Source of the DNA: an uncultured Clostridia bacterium
GTDB taxonomy: Bacteria; Bacillota; Clostridia; Oscillospirales; Acutalibacteraceae
Assembly (NCBI GenBank): GCA_937896885.1
Contig: CALBNX010000009.1
Location: forward strand, 1-54,753
Direction: 5' to 3'
Length of the DNA: 54,753 bases
Below the pieces are notes generated by a model that saw only the letters and a program-made list of their open reading frames with translations, ran no database searches and had not been told where the DNA came from. The translations under genes were made by a program, and so were the position numbers. Position 1 is the stretch's first letter, and each line of letters begins with the position of its first letter. Shown one piece after another: positions 1 through 9,696 of this stretch.

Positions 1-1706
1 CTCGTCACGGAAGACTTATCGGCATTGACAGACCATTCCTCGCTGAAGTTTGCGATACTGTAATCAAGGAAAATGCAAATGCATATCCAAACCTTGTTGA
101 AAAGCAGGATTACATCAAGAAAGTTATCGCAATGGAAGAAGAAAGCTTCTACAAGACAATTGACTCTGGCCTTGGACTTCTCAACGAAATGATGGCTAAC
201 TCAAAAGATGGTGTTCTTTCAGGCGAGGATGCATTCAAACTTCAGGATACTTTCGGTTTCCCAATTGACCTTACAAAGGAAATTGTTGCTGAAAATAATA
301 TGACCGTTGACGAAGATGCTTTCAAAAAATTTGTTGAAGAAGCAAGAATGAAAGCAAAGAGTGTTAAGCGTGACGGTGCTGAAACTGACTGGAGAAACAG
401 CGGTGTTTCATTCAAGGATGTAGCAAAAACAGAATTTACAGGATATACAGAAAATAACACAGATGCTACTGTTGTAGCACTTGTTTCTGACGGTGAAAGA
501 AAAGATTTTGTTGAAGCAGGAGATGCAATTCTCGTTCTTGATAAAACTTCTTTCTATGCTGAAAGTGGCGGACAGGTAGGCGACACAGGTGTTATCACAA
601 TCGGTGAAAGCACTTTTGAGGTTGCAAATACAACAAAGGATGCAGACGGAGTTTTTCTTCATCACGGCACACTCGTTGGTGATGCTGTAAAAGTTGGTGA
701 CACAGTAACAACTGTATATAATGAAGAAAATAGAAAAGCAATTATGAGAAATCATACTGCTGCTCATCTTCTTCAGGCAGCACTTCGTTCCGTTCTCGGT
801 ACTCATGTTGAACAGGCAGGTCAGCTTGTTGATGCAAACGAAGTTCGTTTTGACTTCACTCATTTCACAGGTATGACAGGCGAAGAACTTAAAAAGGTAG
901 AAGACCTTGTTAACGAAGAAATTCTTAATGCAACAGAAATGCTTATCAAGGAAATGCCTATTGATGAGGCAAAGGCTATGGGGGCTATGGCTCTCTTTGG
1001 TGAGAAGTACGGTGATGTTGTACGCGTTGTTAAAGCAGGTGACTTCTCAACGGAACTCTGTGGCGGTACTCACGTTGACAATACAGGCAAAATCGGTCTT
1101 TTCAAGATTGTTTCTGAATCCTCAGTTGCTGCAGGTGTTCGTAGAATTCAGGCTGTTACAGGTAAGAATGTTTTAAAATATATTGACGAAAAGAATAATC
1201 TTCTCTATGCAACAGCAGAATGCTTTAAAGTAGGTAATGTGTCTGCACTTCCACAGAAAGCAGTTGCAGTAGCAAACGACCTTAAAGCAAAAGAAAAGGA
1301 AATTGCAAGTCTTAAAGCAGAAATTAATTCATTCAAGACTGCAGGAATTATGGCAGGTGCAGTTGATGTGAATGGGGTTCAGCTTGTAGTTTATTACGCA
1401 GGTGAGCTTGATGCAAACGGACTTCGTTCTATGGCTGAAACTGCAAGAGATTCTGCACCTAACACAGTTGCTGTGATTGCAGGTTCAAATGCAGAAAAGG
1501 GAACTTGCTCATTCGCTTGTGCTTGTGGTAAGGACGCAATCGCAAACGGTGCTCACGCAGGCAATATTGTCCGTGAAGTGGCAAAGGTTGCAGGCGGTTC
1601 AGGTGGCGGTAAACCTGATATGGCTATGGCAGGCGGTAAGGAAATTTCAAAGATTGATGATGCTTTGATGTCTGCTAATGAAATTCTTAAATCAATGCTC
1701 AAATAA
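1..1706 (+). CDS. alaS: Alanyl-tRNA synthetase, 3' part (5' end outside window)
   Basis: Charges tRNA-Ala with alanine and edits mischarged Ser/Gly. The reading frame is open from base 3 to the TAA at 1704-1706, so the first in-window ATG (132) is internal; about 567 C-terminal codons of a protein that is usually about 870 residues are present. The frame opens with RHGRLIGIDRPFLAEV, typical of the end of the catalytic half. The editing-domain metal motif HTAAH lies near base 754 and the second motif CGGTHV near base 1063. The C-terminal DHHA1-type region contains GGSGGGKPDMAMAGG. A HIT-family gene follows after 12 bases, probably co-transcribed. Identification is secure. Confidence 0.97.
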   Translation, partial: RHGRLIGIDRPFLAEVCDTVIKENANAYPNLVEKQDYIKKVIAMEEESFYKTIDSGLGLLNEMMANSKDGVLSGEDAFKLQDTFGFPIDLTKEIVAENNMTVDEDAFKKFVEEARMKAKSVKRDGAETDWRNSGVSFKDVAKTEFTGYTENNTDATVVALVSDGERKDFVEAGDAILVLDKTSFYAESGGQVGDTGVITIGESTFEVANTTKDADGVFLHHGTLVGDAVKVGDTVTTVYNEENRKAIMRNHTAAHLLQAALRSVLGTHVEQAGQLVDANEVRFDFTHFTGMTGEELKKVEDLVNEEILNATEMLIKEMPIDEAKAMGAMALFGEKYGDVVRVVKAGDFSTELCGGTHVDNTGKIGLFKIVSESSVAAGVRRIQAVTGKNVLKYIDEKNNLLYATAECFKVGNVSALPQKAVAVANDLKAKEKEIASLKAEINSFKTAGIMAGAVDVNGVQLVVYYAGELDANGLRSMAETARDSAPNTVAVIAGSNAEKGTCSFACACGKDAIANGAHAGNIVREVAKVAGGSGGGKPDMAMAGGKEISKIDDALMSANEILKSMLK

Positions 1707-1718
1707 GAGGTGTTCATT

Positions 1719-2057
1719 ATGGATTGTCTTTTTTGTAAAATAGCAAATGGTGAGATTCCATCAAATAAGGTTTATGAGGATGACAAAATTCTCGCATTCC
1801 GCGATATTGCTCCCCAGGCAGATGTTCATGTGCTTGTAATTCCAAAAGAACATGTGGCATCATCTGCTAATGATATAAATGCAGAAAATTGTGAAATCGT
1901 TGGTTATATCTTCGCAAAGATTCCTGAAATCGCAAAACTCAGTGGCGTTGACAGTTACAGAATCATAAACAACTGTGGCGACAAAGCAGGACAGACTGTA
2001 AAACATATTCATTTCCACATTTTAAGTGGGGACAACCTTTCAGAAAAACTCATATAG
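1719..2057 (+). CDS. hinT: HIT family protein (HinT-like purine nucleoside phosphoramidase)
   Basis: Small nucleotide hydrolase of the histidine-triad superfamily, 112 residues, the usual family length. The N-terminal CLFCKIANGEIPS and the C-terminal histidine triad HIHFHIL are both present. An in-frame GTG at 1710 exists, but GAGGTG at 1707-1712 is a good ribosome site for the ATG at 1719, so that start is preferred. It lies 12 bases after alaS and ends just before an intrinsic terminator, so the two genes probably form the end of one transcript. HinT enzymes hydrolyse AMP-lysine and aminoacyl-adenylate-like compounds, which fits the synthetase neighbour, though that link is inference. Confidence 0.93.
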   Translation: MDCLFCKIANGEIPSNKVYEDDKILAFRDIAPQADVHVLVIPKEHVASSANDINAENCEIVGYIFAKIPEIAKLSGVDSYRIINNCGDKAGQTVKHIHFHILSGDNLSEKLI

Positions 2058-2061
2058 AATA

Positions 2062-2088
2062 AAGTCCCGAGAAAATCGGGACTTTTTT
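2062..2088 (+). terminator. Intrinsic terminator after alaS-HIT
   Basis: Stem AAGTCCCGA / TCGGGACTT with a GAAAA loop followed by a T tract. Confidence 0.92.
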
Positions 2089-2089
2089 A

Positions 2090-2118
2090 TTGTATAATCT
2101 TAATTTGTGATATATAAT
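2090..2118 (+). promoter_or_regulatory. Sigma-A-type promoter for the MFS gene
   Basis: -35 TTGTAT (2090-2095), 17-base spacer, -10 TATAAT (2113-2118). Because the -10 box covers the ATG at 2117, that ATG cannot be the translation start of a transcript from this promoter; the ATG at 2141 is. Confidence 0.75.
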
Positions 2119-2140
2119 GAATAAAAAAGGGGAGTGGAAT

Positions 2141-3532
2141 ATGAACACAGAAAAGATTAAATCAAGGGAGAATAATCAGTTGACCCGACTCAACAAAACA
2201 AAGGCAAAGGGCAATTATAAAGGCTATTTCTTCGTGCTTTTGTGCCTTATTGCAATAGTAAATATTCTGGATGAGGTTACAAGTAATTTAACGGTTACTG
2301 TTCAATCTTCATTCGTCACAGAATTCTTTGTAAACAATCCATTTATGGGCAAGTTTTATACTTTCCAAGAGGGTCTTGCACTTCATTCAACTGTTGGCGT
2401 TTTCACTTATGTTTTAGGGCTTATAACTCCATTTTATAAGGCTCTTGCAGATAAATGGGGACGCAAACCATTGTTTGTACTTTCAACTTTAGGTATGGCA
2501 ATGGGACTTTTGGTAATCCATTTGTCAACAAGCTACATAATGTTCCTTGTGGGTTTTGCCATAATCAGCTTTTTTATGGGACACGATATTCAAATTATTT
2601 ATATTCTTGAAGAAGCACCACACAAACATCGTGCAAAGATTTATAGTTTCCTTAAAAGTTTCGGTATTTTAGGTGTTATCCTTATTCCAACACTTCGTGA
2701 TATGTTGATGGGTGACGATGCTACCCGTTGGCGTGAAATCTTTCTAGTGCCTGCAGTTTTAGGCTTTATAGCGGTGCTTTTAGTTATTCTTTTTGCTAAG
2801 GATACAAAGGTCTTTATAAGTGAGCGAATTGCATATCTTTCTCGCCCTTTTGAAGAAAGACAAGCCGAAAAAGAATTGCAGAAACAACAAAAACAAGCAC
2901 AACGAAACCAGTCGGGCGTGTTTAACGGTATTAAATATATCTTCTCTAATAAAGATACAAAAATGCTTATCATTTCACACATTATATTTGACTCGGCAAT
3001 GCCTGCTATTGCACTTTATTTCGAGTCATCAATGCATAAAGTGGGAATGAGCACATCAGACATTACAAAGGCTCTCTTTATGGTCCCTGTGGTCTATGCA
3101 ACAATCACATTCCTTTCAGGCTTTGTTGCAGATAAACTGGGCAGAAAGGTGACAGTTACAGGCTTTTCCACAACTTGTGTAATCGGATATTCTCTTTTCG
3201 TTGCAGGTATTCTTTTGGGCTGGAATCCTTATTTAATCGGTGCATTTGCAGGGCTATATCAAGGCTCATATTGGATTGGTCGAGATTATATGAATGTTAT
3301 GATGACCGAAAAAGTGCCAACTGATATACGCGCTTCTGTTGTTGGCGGTGAAGGACTTTTAGTTATTATTGGACTTGTAGTTGGTTATGCACTCGCAGTT
3401 GTGGGTATGCTTTTCTTCCCAATCTGGTGGGTATGCCTTGCTATTTCAGTTGTTGCAGTTTCAGTCGCAGCAGTAATGTTTACATTAAAAGTAAAAGAAA
3501 CAAAAGGTGTTAACCTTGACGAAATAGAATAA
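2141..3532 (+). CDS. MFS transporter
   Basis: Integral membrane protein of the major facilitator superfamily, 463 residues, about 12 hydrophobic segments. The loop after TM2 has the MFS signature DKWGRKP, and the matching half-repeat DKLGRKVTV occurs in the second half, so both six-helix halves are intact. A charged central loop rich in K/Q (EKELQKQQKQAQ) separates the halves. The ATG at 2141 is chosen because AAGGGGAG (2127-2134) precedes it at 6 bases and the upstream ATG at 2117 lies in the -10 box. The gene is monocistronic, between two terminators. Substrate cannot be deduced from sequence; sugar or drug export are both possible. Confidence 0.9.
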   Translation: MNTEKIKSRENNQLTRLNKTKAKGNYKGYFFVLLCLIAIVNILDEVTSNLTVTVQSSFVTEFFVNNPFMGKFYTFQEGLALHSTVGVFTYVLGLITPFYKALADKWGRKPLFVLSTLGMAMGLLVIHLSTSYIMFLVGFAIISFFMGHDIQIIYILEEAPHKHRAKIYSFLKSFGILGVILIPTLRDMLMGDDATRWREIFLVPAVLGFIAVLLVILFAKDTKVFISERIAYLSRPFEERQAEKELQKQQKQAQRNQSGVFNGIKYIFSNKDTKMLIISHIIFDSAMPAIALYFESSMHKVGMSTSDITKALFMVPVVYATITFLSGFVADKLGRKVTVTGFSTTCVIGYSLFVAGILLGWNPYLIGAFAGLYQGSYWIGRDYMNVMMTEKVPTDIRASVVGGEGLLVIIGLVVGYALAVVGMLFFPIWWVCLAISVVAVSVAAVMFTLKVKETKGVNLDEIE

Positions 3533-3542
3533 AAATATAAAA

Positions 3543-3574
3543 AAAGAACCACTCGATTGAGTGGCTCTTTCTTT
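3543..3574. terminator. Terminator between convergent genes
   Basis: Stem AAAGAaCCACTC / GAGTGGcTCTTT with a GATT loop and a T-rich tail on the plus strand. A-rich sequence on the other side lets it serve the convergent phosphoesterase gene too. Confidence 0.85.
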
Positions 3575-3575
3575 A

Positions 3576-4868
3576 TTATTCCATAACGCTCATAAATTGC
3601 ATTATAACTTCTTCTCTTGCGTCGTGTGCATATTTATCCTGATAATAATTTTCGGGGGTGCAATCGAATGAGCCGTCAGGCTTAACTGTAATCATTGTGC
3701 AACCACGCTGTGAGCCTTCTTTTGAAATTCCTATATATGCAAGATAATCAATGCTCATACCATAAGTGAGACGGATTCCCTTATACTCAAGTGAGAAATT
3801 GTTCACGTGGTCGTGGCCACAGAAAACACCCTTTGTGCTGTCAAGTTCAAGCATTGTTTCAAACATCTGGTCAGGGTAAATGCCTGAGAAGACAATTTTA
3901 CCTGTTTCGTGAGCAGAGCCGTAATAATGCTTAACATTTTCAGTGTCTTGATAATGCGCTTTGACATATTCGTCCCAAGCAAAACGATATTCTTCAATAG
4001 GAATATGCCAGAAGGCGAGAGATTTAACTGTGCTATATTTTTCGAGCAATTCTGCTTTGTTTTCGAAGTCACCGTTGTTAATTAAATCAATGTTGTATTT
4101 GTTATATTTTTCTACATTATCTTTATACCAACTAATCTGATTTTCATGAACATTATCATATTTCCAGAAAAGACCAAGATGGTCATTGTCAACATAAGAA
4201 TGTGTGTCGAGAGTATATAAAGTCTGTGTAATAATGCCCTGTGAGTTTTTCACGTTTATAACTTGATTGCAGTAACCGTCAACATTGTCATCAGAGTTGT
4301 CTTCAAAAAGGCAATATGTCCATTTATCCTGAGCATAGAAATCAGAGATTCCTTCGCGGGTATATTTTGAATAGCTTTCTGTGTCGTGGTTACCAAAGGT
4401 TGGAATCCAATAAACACCAAGACTTTCCATGAGAGAAGCGAAAATGTCAGCGGCTTTCATATTGTCAAAAGTGCCTGCCTGGAATGGTACAGGATATGCA
4501 ATGTCACCTGTGACAATAACAAGGTCGGGCTTTTCAACATTAATCATAGTTGCAACAGCATTGATTGCCATTGAGTCTTTTTTGTTGCACATCCAACCTG
4601 CGCCAATATGTACATCAGTAAGTTGCATAATTTTCAAGTCGTTATCAGTTGTGAATGTCCAAACACCGTCAGTGTCTTTTTGTGGCACAAGTTGATTTTC
4701 ATAGCTTACTTTTTCGATTTTTGCAACATCTTCAAGATGGTTTTTAACTAAAATCGGATTAGCAATGCAACCGAATACACCTAAAATGCCCAAAATTCCA
4801 ATGATTGCTGCTAATAAAATAAGCAGAATTTTGCCTATTACTTTTAAAACCTTCTTCACCTTTTTCAA
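3576..4868 (-). CDS. Membrane-anchored calcineurin-like metallophosphoesterase
   Basis: 430 residues. A basic N-terminus plus a long hydrophobic stretch (about residues 11-36) forms an uncleaved anchor or signal peptide, so the catalytic domain is probably extracytoplasmic. The metallophosphoesterase metal motifs appear in order: QLTDVHIG, VTGDIAY, FGNHDTE, FWHIP and GHDHVN. The start is TTG (4866-4868) preceded by GGGGG at 7 bases; the nearby ATG at about 4880 is out of frame and closes at once. It is last in the glmU-pth-mfd-DUF554 run. Members of this fold cleave phosphate esters from nucleotides, lipids or proteins; the substrate here is unknown. Confidence 0.9.
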   Translation of the reverse strand: MKKVKKVLKVIGKILLILLAAIIGILGILGVFGCIANPILVKNHLEDVAKIEKVSYENQLVPQKDTDGVWTFTTDNDLKIMQLTDVHIGAGWMCNKKDSMAINAVATMINVEKPDLVIVTGDIAYPVPFQAGTFDNMKAADIFASLMESLGVYWIPTFGNHDTESYSKYTREGISDFYAQDKWTYCLFEDNSDDNVDGYCNQVINVKNSQGIITQTLYTLDTHSYVDNDHLGLFWKYDNVHENQISWYKDNVEKYNKYNIDLINNGDFENKAELLEKYSTVKSLAFWHIPIEEYRFAWDEYVKAHYQDTENVKHYYGSAHETGKIVFSGIYPDQMFETMLELDSTKGVFCGHDHVNNFSLEYKGIRLTYGMSIDYLAYIGISKEGSQRGCTMITVKPDGSFDCTPENYYQDKYAHDAREEVIMQFMSVME

Positions 4869-4884
4869 GATAAAACCCCCATTT

Positions 4885-5571
4885 TTATATTAATGAAATC
4901 ACCCACAAAATTACAAACCAGAGTGGTGGAATAATTAAAGCGGGTAACATATTAAGTGTTTTAAGATTTTTGATTTCAAGAATTGCGAGACCTGAAGATG
5001 CAATTAAGAAACCACCCACAATGCTGATTTCACACATAAGCTCAGGGCTCATAAATTCACCTAAAACAGTAGCAAGCAAATAAATTGAGCCTTGCCAACA
5101 GAAAAGAACAGGTGCTGCAAGTGCAATGCCGATGCCATAAGTTGACGCTAATACCATACTTGTTACAAGGTCGAGAGTTGCATTTGTAAAAAGATATGTG
5201 TGGTCATTATAAAGCGCCGAGTTAATAGGACCTAAAATGGAAAGACTGCCGATACAGAAAAGAAGAATTGCAGTTGATAGTCCTTTACCTAACTCACTTT
5301 TGCCTTTCTTTTCGGTGAGTGCATTGAAACGCTTATCAAGGTCAATCATATTGCCCAGTAGTGAGCCGAGAGCAAGAGAAACGATAAACAAAACAGGATA
5401 TTTGCTGTTTGGCATATTCTGTACAACTGAATTTATGCCGATACCTGCCGCCGCAAGCCCCATTGCATTCATAAGGCATTTTGTGTATTTCTCTTTTATT
5501 CCTTTTTTGAGCAAACTACCAACAACACTACCAATGAGTATGGTTGAAGTGTTTACTATTGTACCAATCAT
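4885..5571 (-). CDS. DUF554 family membrane protein
   Basis: 228-residue polytopic membrane protein of the DUF554 (YdfK-like) family, recognised from the N-terminal GTIVNTSTILIGSVVGSLLK and the glycine-rich LGSLLGNMIDLDKR segment, with about six to seven hydrophobic helices. The ATG at 5571 follows the mfd stop by a single base and is served by AAAGGTG inside the mfd end; a GTG at 5580 is also open but has no better ribosome site. Translational coupling to mfd is therefore likely. The family has no established biochemical function; the position between mfd and the phosphoesterase does not suggest one. Confidence 0.88.
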   Translation of the reverse strand: MIGTIVNTSTILIGSVVGSLLKKGIKEKYTKCLMNAMGLAAAGIGINSVVQNMPNSKYPVLFIVSLALGSLLGNMIDLDKRFNALTEKKGKSELGKGLSTAILLFCIGSLSILGPINSALYNDHTYLFTNATLDLVTSMVLASTYGIGIALAAPVLFCWQGSIYLLATVLGEFMSPELMCEISIVGGFLIASSGLAILEIKNLKTLNMLPALIIPPLWFVILWVISLI

Positions 5572-5572
5572 T

Positions 5573-8500
5573 TTAATCACCTTTTCTTGATGCGTTTATA
5601 CTTTCGATTGCTTCAAAAATCTCTTTGAGTGTGTCAAGAGAATTTTGATTATCAAGCTTTTTAACATTGATGCTCTTTTTACCTTTTTGAGTAACGCTTA
5701 TTCTTCCGCGAAGGATTGATGATAAATCAAGTACCAACGATGCGTTAATGTCTTCACAGTAGAGTGCAATTATTTCGCCACGCTGACCGATTTCATAAAT
5801 ACCCATTGATGCAGCAGTATTTCTGCAAAGAGATACTTCAATAAGCCCTTCAACTGATGGTGGAATATCACCGAAACGGTCACGAAGTTCATCTCGCACA
5901 TCTTCTGCATCTTGGAATGTGCGAATATCGGCAATTCTGCGATAAACCGTAAGTCTTTGTGAAAGAGCCGAAATATATCCATCGGGGATATGTGCATTGA
6001 TTTGAAGGTCAATAAGACATTCTTTCTGCTTTGGTTTTTCGCCTTTTTCCTGACTTATTGCCTCACTTAACAGTTTCATATACATATCATAGCCCACAGC
6101 TGCAAGGTGACCGTGTTGTTGAGCGCCTAAAAGGTTACCTGCGCCACGAATTTCAAGGTCGCGCATAGCAATTTTAAAGCCTGAGCCGAATTCAGTGTAT
6201 TCACGAATTGCCTGAAGTCGTTTGTATGCAACTTCTGATAAGTTTTTATCTCGTTTATATGTGAGATATGCACTTGCTCGTCTTGCACTTCGACCAACTC
6301 GTCCTCGCAACTGATGAAGTTGAGCAAGACCTAGTTTGTCGGCATCTTCAATAATCAATGTGTTTGCATTCGGCACATCAACACCTGTTTCAATAATGGT
6401 TGTGCAGACGAGAATGTCAATTTCACCATTCATAAGGTCGCGCCATATTTCGCTGAGTTCCTCTTCATTCATTTTGCCGTGAGCAGTTTTAATTCGTGCA
6501 TCGGGCAAAAATTCTTGAATAGAAAGGGCTACACCGTCAATGGTTTCAACTCGGTTGTGTAAGAAATAGACCTGACCGCCACGACGAAGCTCTTTTTCCA
6601 TAGCTTCGCAAAGCAAAGCCATATTGTGCTCGACAACATAGGTCTGCACAGGAAAACGGTCTGACGGTGCTTCTTCAATAACCGACATATCACGAATTCC
6701 CGACATAGCCATATTAAGTGTTCGTGGAATTGGTGTAGCAGAGAGTGTGAGCACATCAACACCGGGGAACATCTCTTTGATTTTTTCTTTTTGTGCAACG
6801 CCAAAGCGCTGTTCTTCATCAACAATTAAAAGTCCCAAATCTTTGAATTTAACATTCTTTGAAATAAGAGAATGAGTACCCACTACAATATCAATAAAGC
6901 CTGAGTTTATGCTCTTGATTATCTTTGCTCTTTGTGTAGGTGTCCTAAATCTAGAGAGCATTTCTGCTTCAATAGGGAACCCTTCAAAACGCTTTAAAAT
7001 AGTCTGATAATGTTGAAGTGCAAGGATGGTTGTAGGCACTAAAATCGCACATTGTTTGCCGTCTGCAATACATTTGAAAACGGCTCTCAAAGCCACTTCT
7101 GTCTTACCAAAACCAACATCACCGCAAAGCAGACGGTCCATTGGATATGGCTTTTCCATATCGTTTTTGATTTCGTCAATACTGCGCAACTGGTCACCGG
7201 TTTCTTCAAATTCGAAACGGCGCTCGAAGTCCAATTGCATATCAATGTCAGGTGAAAATGCATAACCCTCACTGTGCAAGCGTTGTGAATAAAGCTTAAT
7301 AAGTTGGTCTGCCATATCTTTGACAGCAGAACGGACACGGCTTCGTGTCTTTTCCCATTCACCACCGCCAAGACGGTTAAGTTTAAGTGCCTTGCCGTCA
7401 TCTTCGTGTGGCCCAATATATTTTGATACTAAATCAAGCTGAGTGACAGGTACATAGAGCACATCACTCTTTGCATATTTGATTTTGATATAGTCTTTTA
7501 TAATCTTATTTGCTTCAAGTTGAGTAACACCGTCAAAAATACCAATACCGTGAATTGAATGGACGATATAATCGCCTTTTTTTAGTTCATCAAGAGAGTG
7601 AATAGTGTCCCTTGCTTTAAAGCCTGAATTTCGTCTTTTAGTCTTGGTTTGATAAACCTTTGAATATGTGAAAACATAGAGTTTTTCTCGTGGGAATGAA
7701 AATCCCGATGTGAGTGAGCCCGAAAGCACACAAACTGCACCCTTTGGGAATTTTGCAGGGATATGCGAGAAATAAACTGCTGTAAAATCTTCGTCAGTTA
7801 AAGTTTCAGCAAGGTTTTTTGCACTTTTTTCAGTACCCGCAAAGACAATAACTGTGCTGTCTTTTGAAACTACAGGTTTCAAATCTTCCATAAGCACATC
7901 AAGTTTGCCGTTCCAGATTGGCAAAGTGCCACCGTTGAATGTGGTGAGAGATTTAACAGGTGTATCAAAACTGCCACGAGCAAAATTGTCAACATAAGTC
8001 GCACCGAATTGCTCATATTTTTCAACTAATTCATTGAATGTGAGAGTGAATTTGTCAAGACCTTTACAGAGAGTACCATCATCAACGCAAGCCTTGATGT
8101 CTTCATATAAAAGCTTCTGTGAAGATGAAACTTTTTCTTTGATTCCACCTGTTTCAAAGCAGAAAAGAAGATAATCTTCTGCATAGTCAAAAATAGTGGC
8201 AGGGGAATATATAAGTGGAAGATATTTGTCAGCAGAACCAACTGATAAACCACCTTTTAGACGGTCAATGTCAGAATAGAGCTTTTCACGGATAATATCA
8301 GTTTTCTTGCCCCTTATTGAATTTGCGAGCTTATCGATTTTCTCAATTAACTCTTGTGGATTATCAATAATAATCTCTTTTGATGGTGCAATTAAAATTT
8401 CGTCAATATTAACTGTTCGCCTCTGTGACACTATGTCAAAACGGCACATTGTGTCAACTGTGTCACCCCAGAGTTCAATGCGCACAGGCTCTTCGTCGTC

Positions 8501-9052
8501 AGGGGAGAAGAAGTCAACAATACCACCTCGGACAGAAAACTGCCCAACACCCTCAACTGCGTCAACTCGTGTATAGCCTGCACAGTTTAGTGACATAATT
8601 ATATTCTCAAGAGTTGTTTCTTCGTTTTTCTTTAAAAGAACGGATTTTTGTCTTAATATTTCAGGTGGCACGGTGTATGAAACTGATGCTTCTGCACTTG
8701 CTACTACAATATCGCAACGATTATCTAGCATTCTGCGAAGAACTTTAATTCGTTTTTGCTCATATTCATAGCTTTGTGAGTCAGTTGTATAAAAAGAAAA
8801 ACTGCGTGACGGATATTGCAAAGCAGACACGCCAAAAGCTGTCAAATCTTCGCAAAGTCGCACAGCAGTTGCATCGTCGGGCACGACAACAAGGGCCTTT
8901 TTTTCAAGACCCCCCACTAATGCAGAAATTATGTGTGCCTTTTGCACGGGTGTTAATCCCAAGATACCTTGCGGAAGAAACCCTTTTTTAAAGCTGTTGA
9001 GCACACCCTGAAATTCTGCAGAATTTTTAATTGTTTCTGCGAATGCGGACAT
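5573..9052 (-). CDS. mfd: Transcription-repair coupling factor Mfd
   Basis: DNA translocase that displaces RNA polymerase stalled at lesions and recruits UvrA. 1159 residues, the normal family size. Visible in order: UvrB-homology N-terminal region with PSRSFSFYTTDSQSYEYE, the RNA polymerase interaction domain (KGDYIVHSIHGIGIF), Walker A GDVGFGKTEVA near residue 640, Walker B DEEQRFGV, the SATPIPRTLNMAMSGIRD motif, helicase motif VI QLRGRVGRS, and the C-terminal TRCF domain. The ATG at 9052 with AGAGG 9 bases upstream is preferred over the in-frame TTG at 9073, which overlaps pth. The order pth-mfd is conserved in Firmicutes. Confidence 0.98.
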   Translation of the reverse strand: MSAFAETIKNSAEFQGVLNSFKKGFLPQGILGLTPVQKAHIISALVGGLEKKALVVVPDDATAVRLCEDLTAFGVSALQYPSRSFSFYTTDSQSYEYEQKRIKVLRRMLDNRCDIVVASAEASVSYTVPPEILRQKSVLLKKNEETTLENIIMSLNCAGYTRVDAVEGVGQFSVRGGIVDFFSPDDEEPVRIELWGDTVDTMCRFDIVSQRRTVNIDEILIAPSKEIIIDNPQELIEKIDKLANSIRGKKTDIIREKLYSDIDRLKGGLSVGSADKYLPLIYSPATIFDYAEDYLLFCFETGGIKEKVSSSQKLLYEDIKACVDDGTLCKGLDKFTLTFNELVEKYEQFGATYVDNFARGSFDTPVKSLTTFNGGTLPIWNGKLDVLMEDLKPVVSKDSTVIVFAGTEKSAKNLAETLTDEDFTAVYFSHIPAKFPKGAVCVLSGSLTSGFSFPREKLYVFTYSKVYQTKTKRRNSGFKARDTIHSLDELKKGDYIVHSIHGIGIFDGVTQLEANKIIKDYIKIKYAKSDVLYVPVTQLDLVSKYIGPHEDDGKALKLNRLGGGEWEKTRSRVRSAVKDMADQLIKLYSQRLHSEGYAFSPDIDMQLDFERRFEFEETGDQLRSIDEIKNDMEKPYPMDRLLCGDVGFGKTEVALRAVFKCIADGKQCAILVPTTILALQHYQTILKRFEGFPIEAEMLSRFRTPTQRAKIIKSINSGFIDIVVGTHSLISKNVKFKDLGLLIVDEEQRFGVAQKEKIKEMFPGVDVLTLSATPIPRTLNMAMSGIRDMSVIEEAPSDRFPVQTYVVEHNMALLCEAMEKELRRGGQVYFLHNRVETIDGVALSIQEFLPDARIKTAHGKMNEEELSEIWRDLMNGEIDILVCTTIIETGVDVPNANTLIIEDADKLGLAQLHQLRGRVGRSARRASAYLTYKRDKNLSEVAYKRLQAIREYTEFGSGFKIAMRDLEIRGAGNLLGAQQHGHLAAVGYDMYMKLLSEAISQEKGEKPKQKECLIDLQINAHIPDGYISALSQRLTVYRRIADIRTFQDAEDVRDELRDRFGDIPPSVEGLIEVSLCRNTAASMGIYEIGQRGEIIALYCEDINASLVLDLSSILRGRISVTQKGKKSINVKKLDNQNSLDTLKEIFEAIESINASRKGD

Positions 9053-9069
9053 AGTTTTTTGCCTCTGTC

Positions 9070-9684
9070 TCAACTATTATATAAGTTCATTGCCTTTTCT
9101 ATGTTGTTATCAAGCATAAGCTCAAGTGCCTTGCAAGCATTGTCAAGTGCAGGCTCAAGTGCTTTTAACTCGTCTTTTTTGAATTCTGAAATTACCCAAT
9201 CAATAAGGTCATAGTCAGGATGTGGCTTTTTACCACATCCTAATTTAATTCTTGGAAATTGGTCAGAATTCAATTGATAAATAATACTCTTTATTCCGTT
9301 GTGACCGCCATCAGTACCTTTTCTTCTAATTCGAAGTTTACCAACGTCAAGAGAAATGTCATCATAAATTACAATAACCTTTTCTGCAGGGATTTTATAA
9401 AATGATGCACATTCTCTAACTGCTTCGCCACTATTATTCATAAAGGTCTGCGGTTTCATCACAATGCAACGATGACCATTGATATTGGTGTCACAGATAA
9501 GAGATTTGAATTTGAGTCTGTCAATTCTTATATTTAATTTATCTGAAAGCATATCCAAGCACAAAAAGCCTGAATTGTGTCGCGTATAAGTGTATTTGTT
9601 GCCGGGGTTTCCAAGTCCCACAACAAGATATTCAGGTGCACCAACTGGCGCTGTGCTTGTCTGTCTTCTGAATCTGTTGAACAT
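9070..9684 (-). CDS. pth: Peptidyl-tRNA hydrolase
   Basis: Releases peptides from prematurely dissociated peptidyl-tRNA. 204 residues. The family signatures VVGLGNPGNKYTYTRHNSGF (with the catalytic His) and VIYDDISLDVGKLRIR plus GGHNGIKSI are intact. There is a 16-residue N-terminal extension (MFNRFRRQTSTAPVGA) before the usual start; it is kept because AAAGGA lies just upstream of the ATG at 9684 and no better internal start is seen. It sits between glmU and mfd, as in Bacillus (gcaD...spoVC-mfd). Confidence 0.97.
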   Translation of the reverse strand: MFNRFRRQTSTAPVGAPEYLVVGLGNPGNKYTYTRHNSGFLCLDMLSDKLNIRIDRLKFKSLICDTNINGHRCIVMKPQTFMNNSGEAVRECASFYKIPAEKVIVIYDDISLDVGKLRIRRKGTDGGHNGIKSIIYQLNSDQFPRIKLGCGKKPHPDYDLIDWVISEFKKDELKALEPALDNACKALELMLDNNIEKAMNLYNS

Positions 9685-9696
9685 ATTTTGTTTCCT

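Noticed and set aside
408..863. 151-codon open frame on the minus strand inside alaS
   Set aside because: Cys/Ser-rich translation typical of an antisense shadow of a real gene; no ribosome site.
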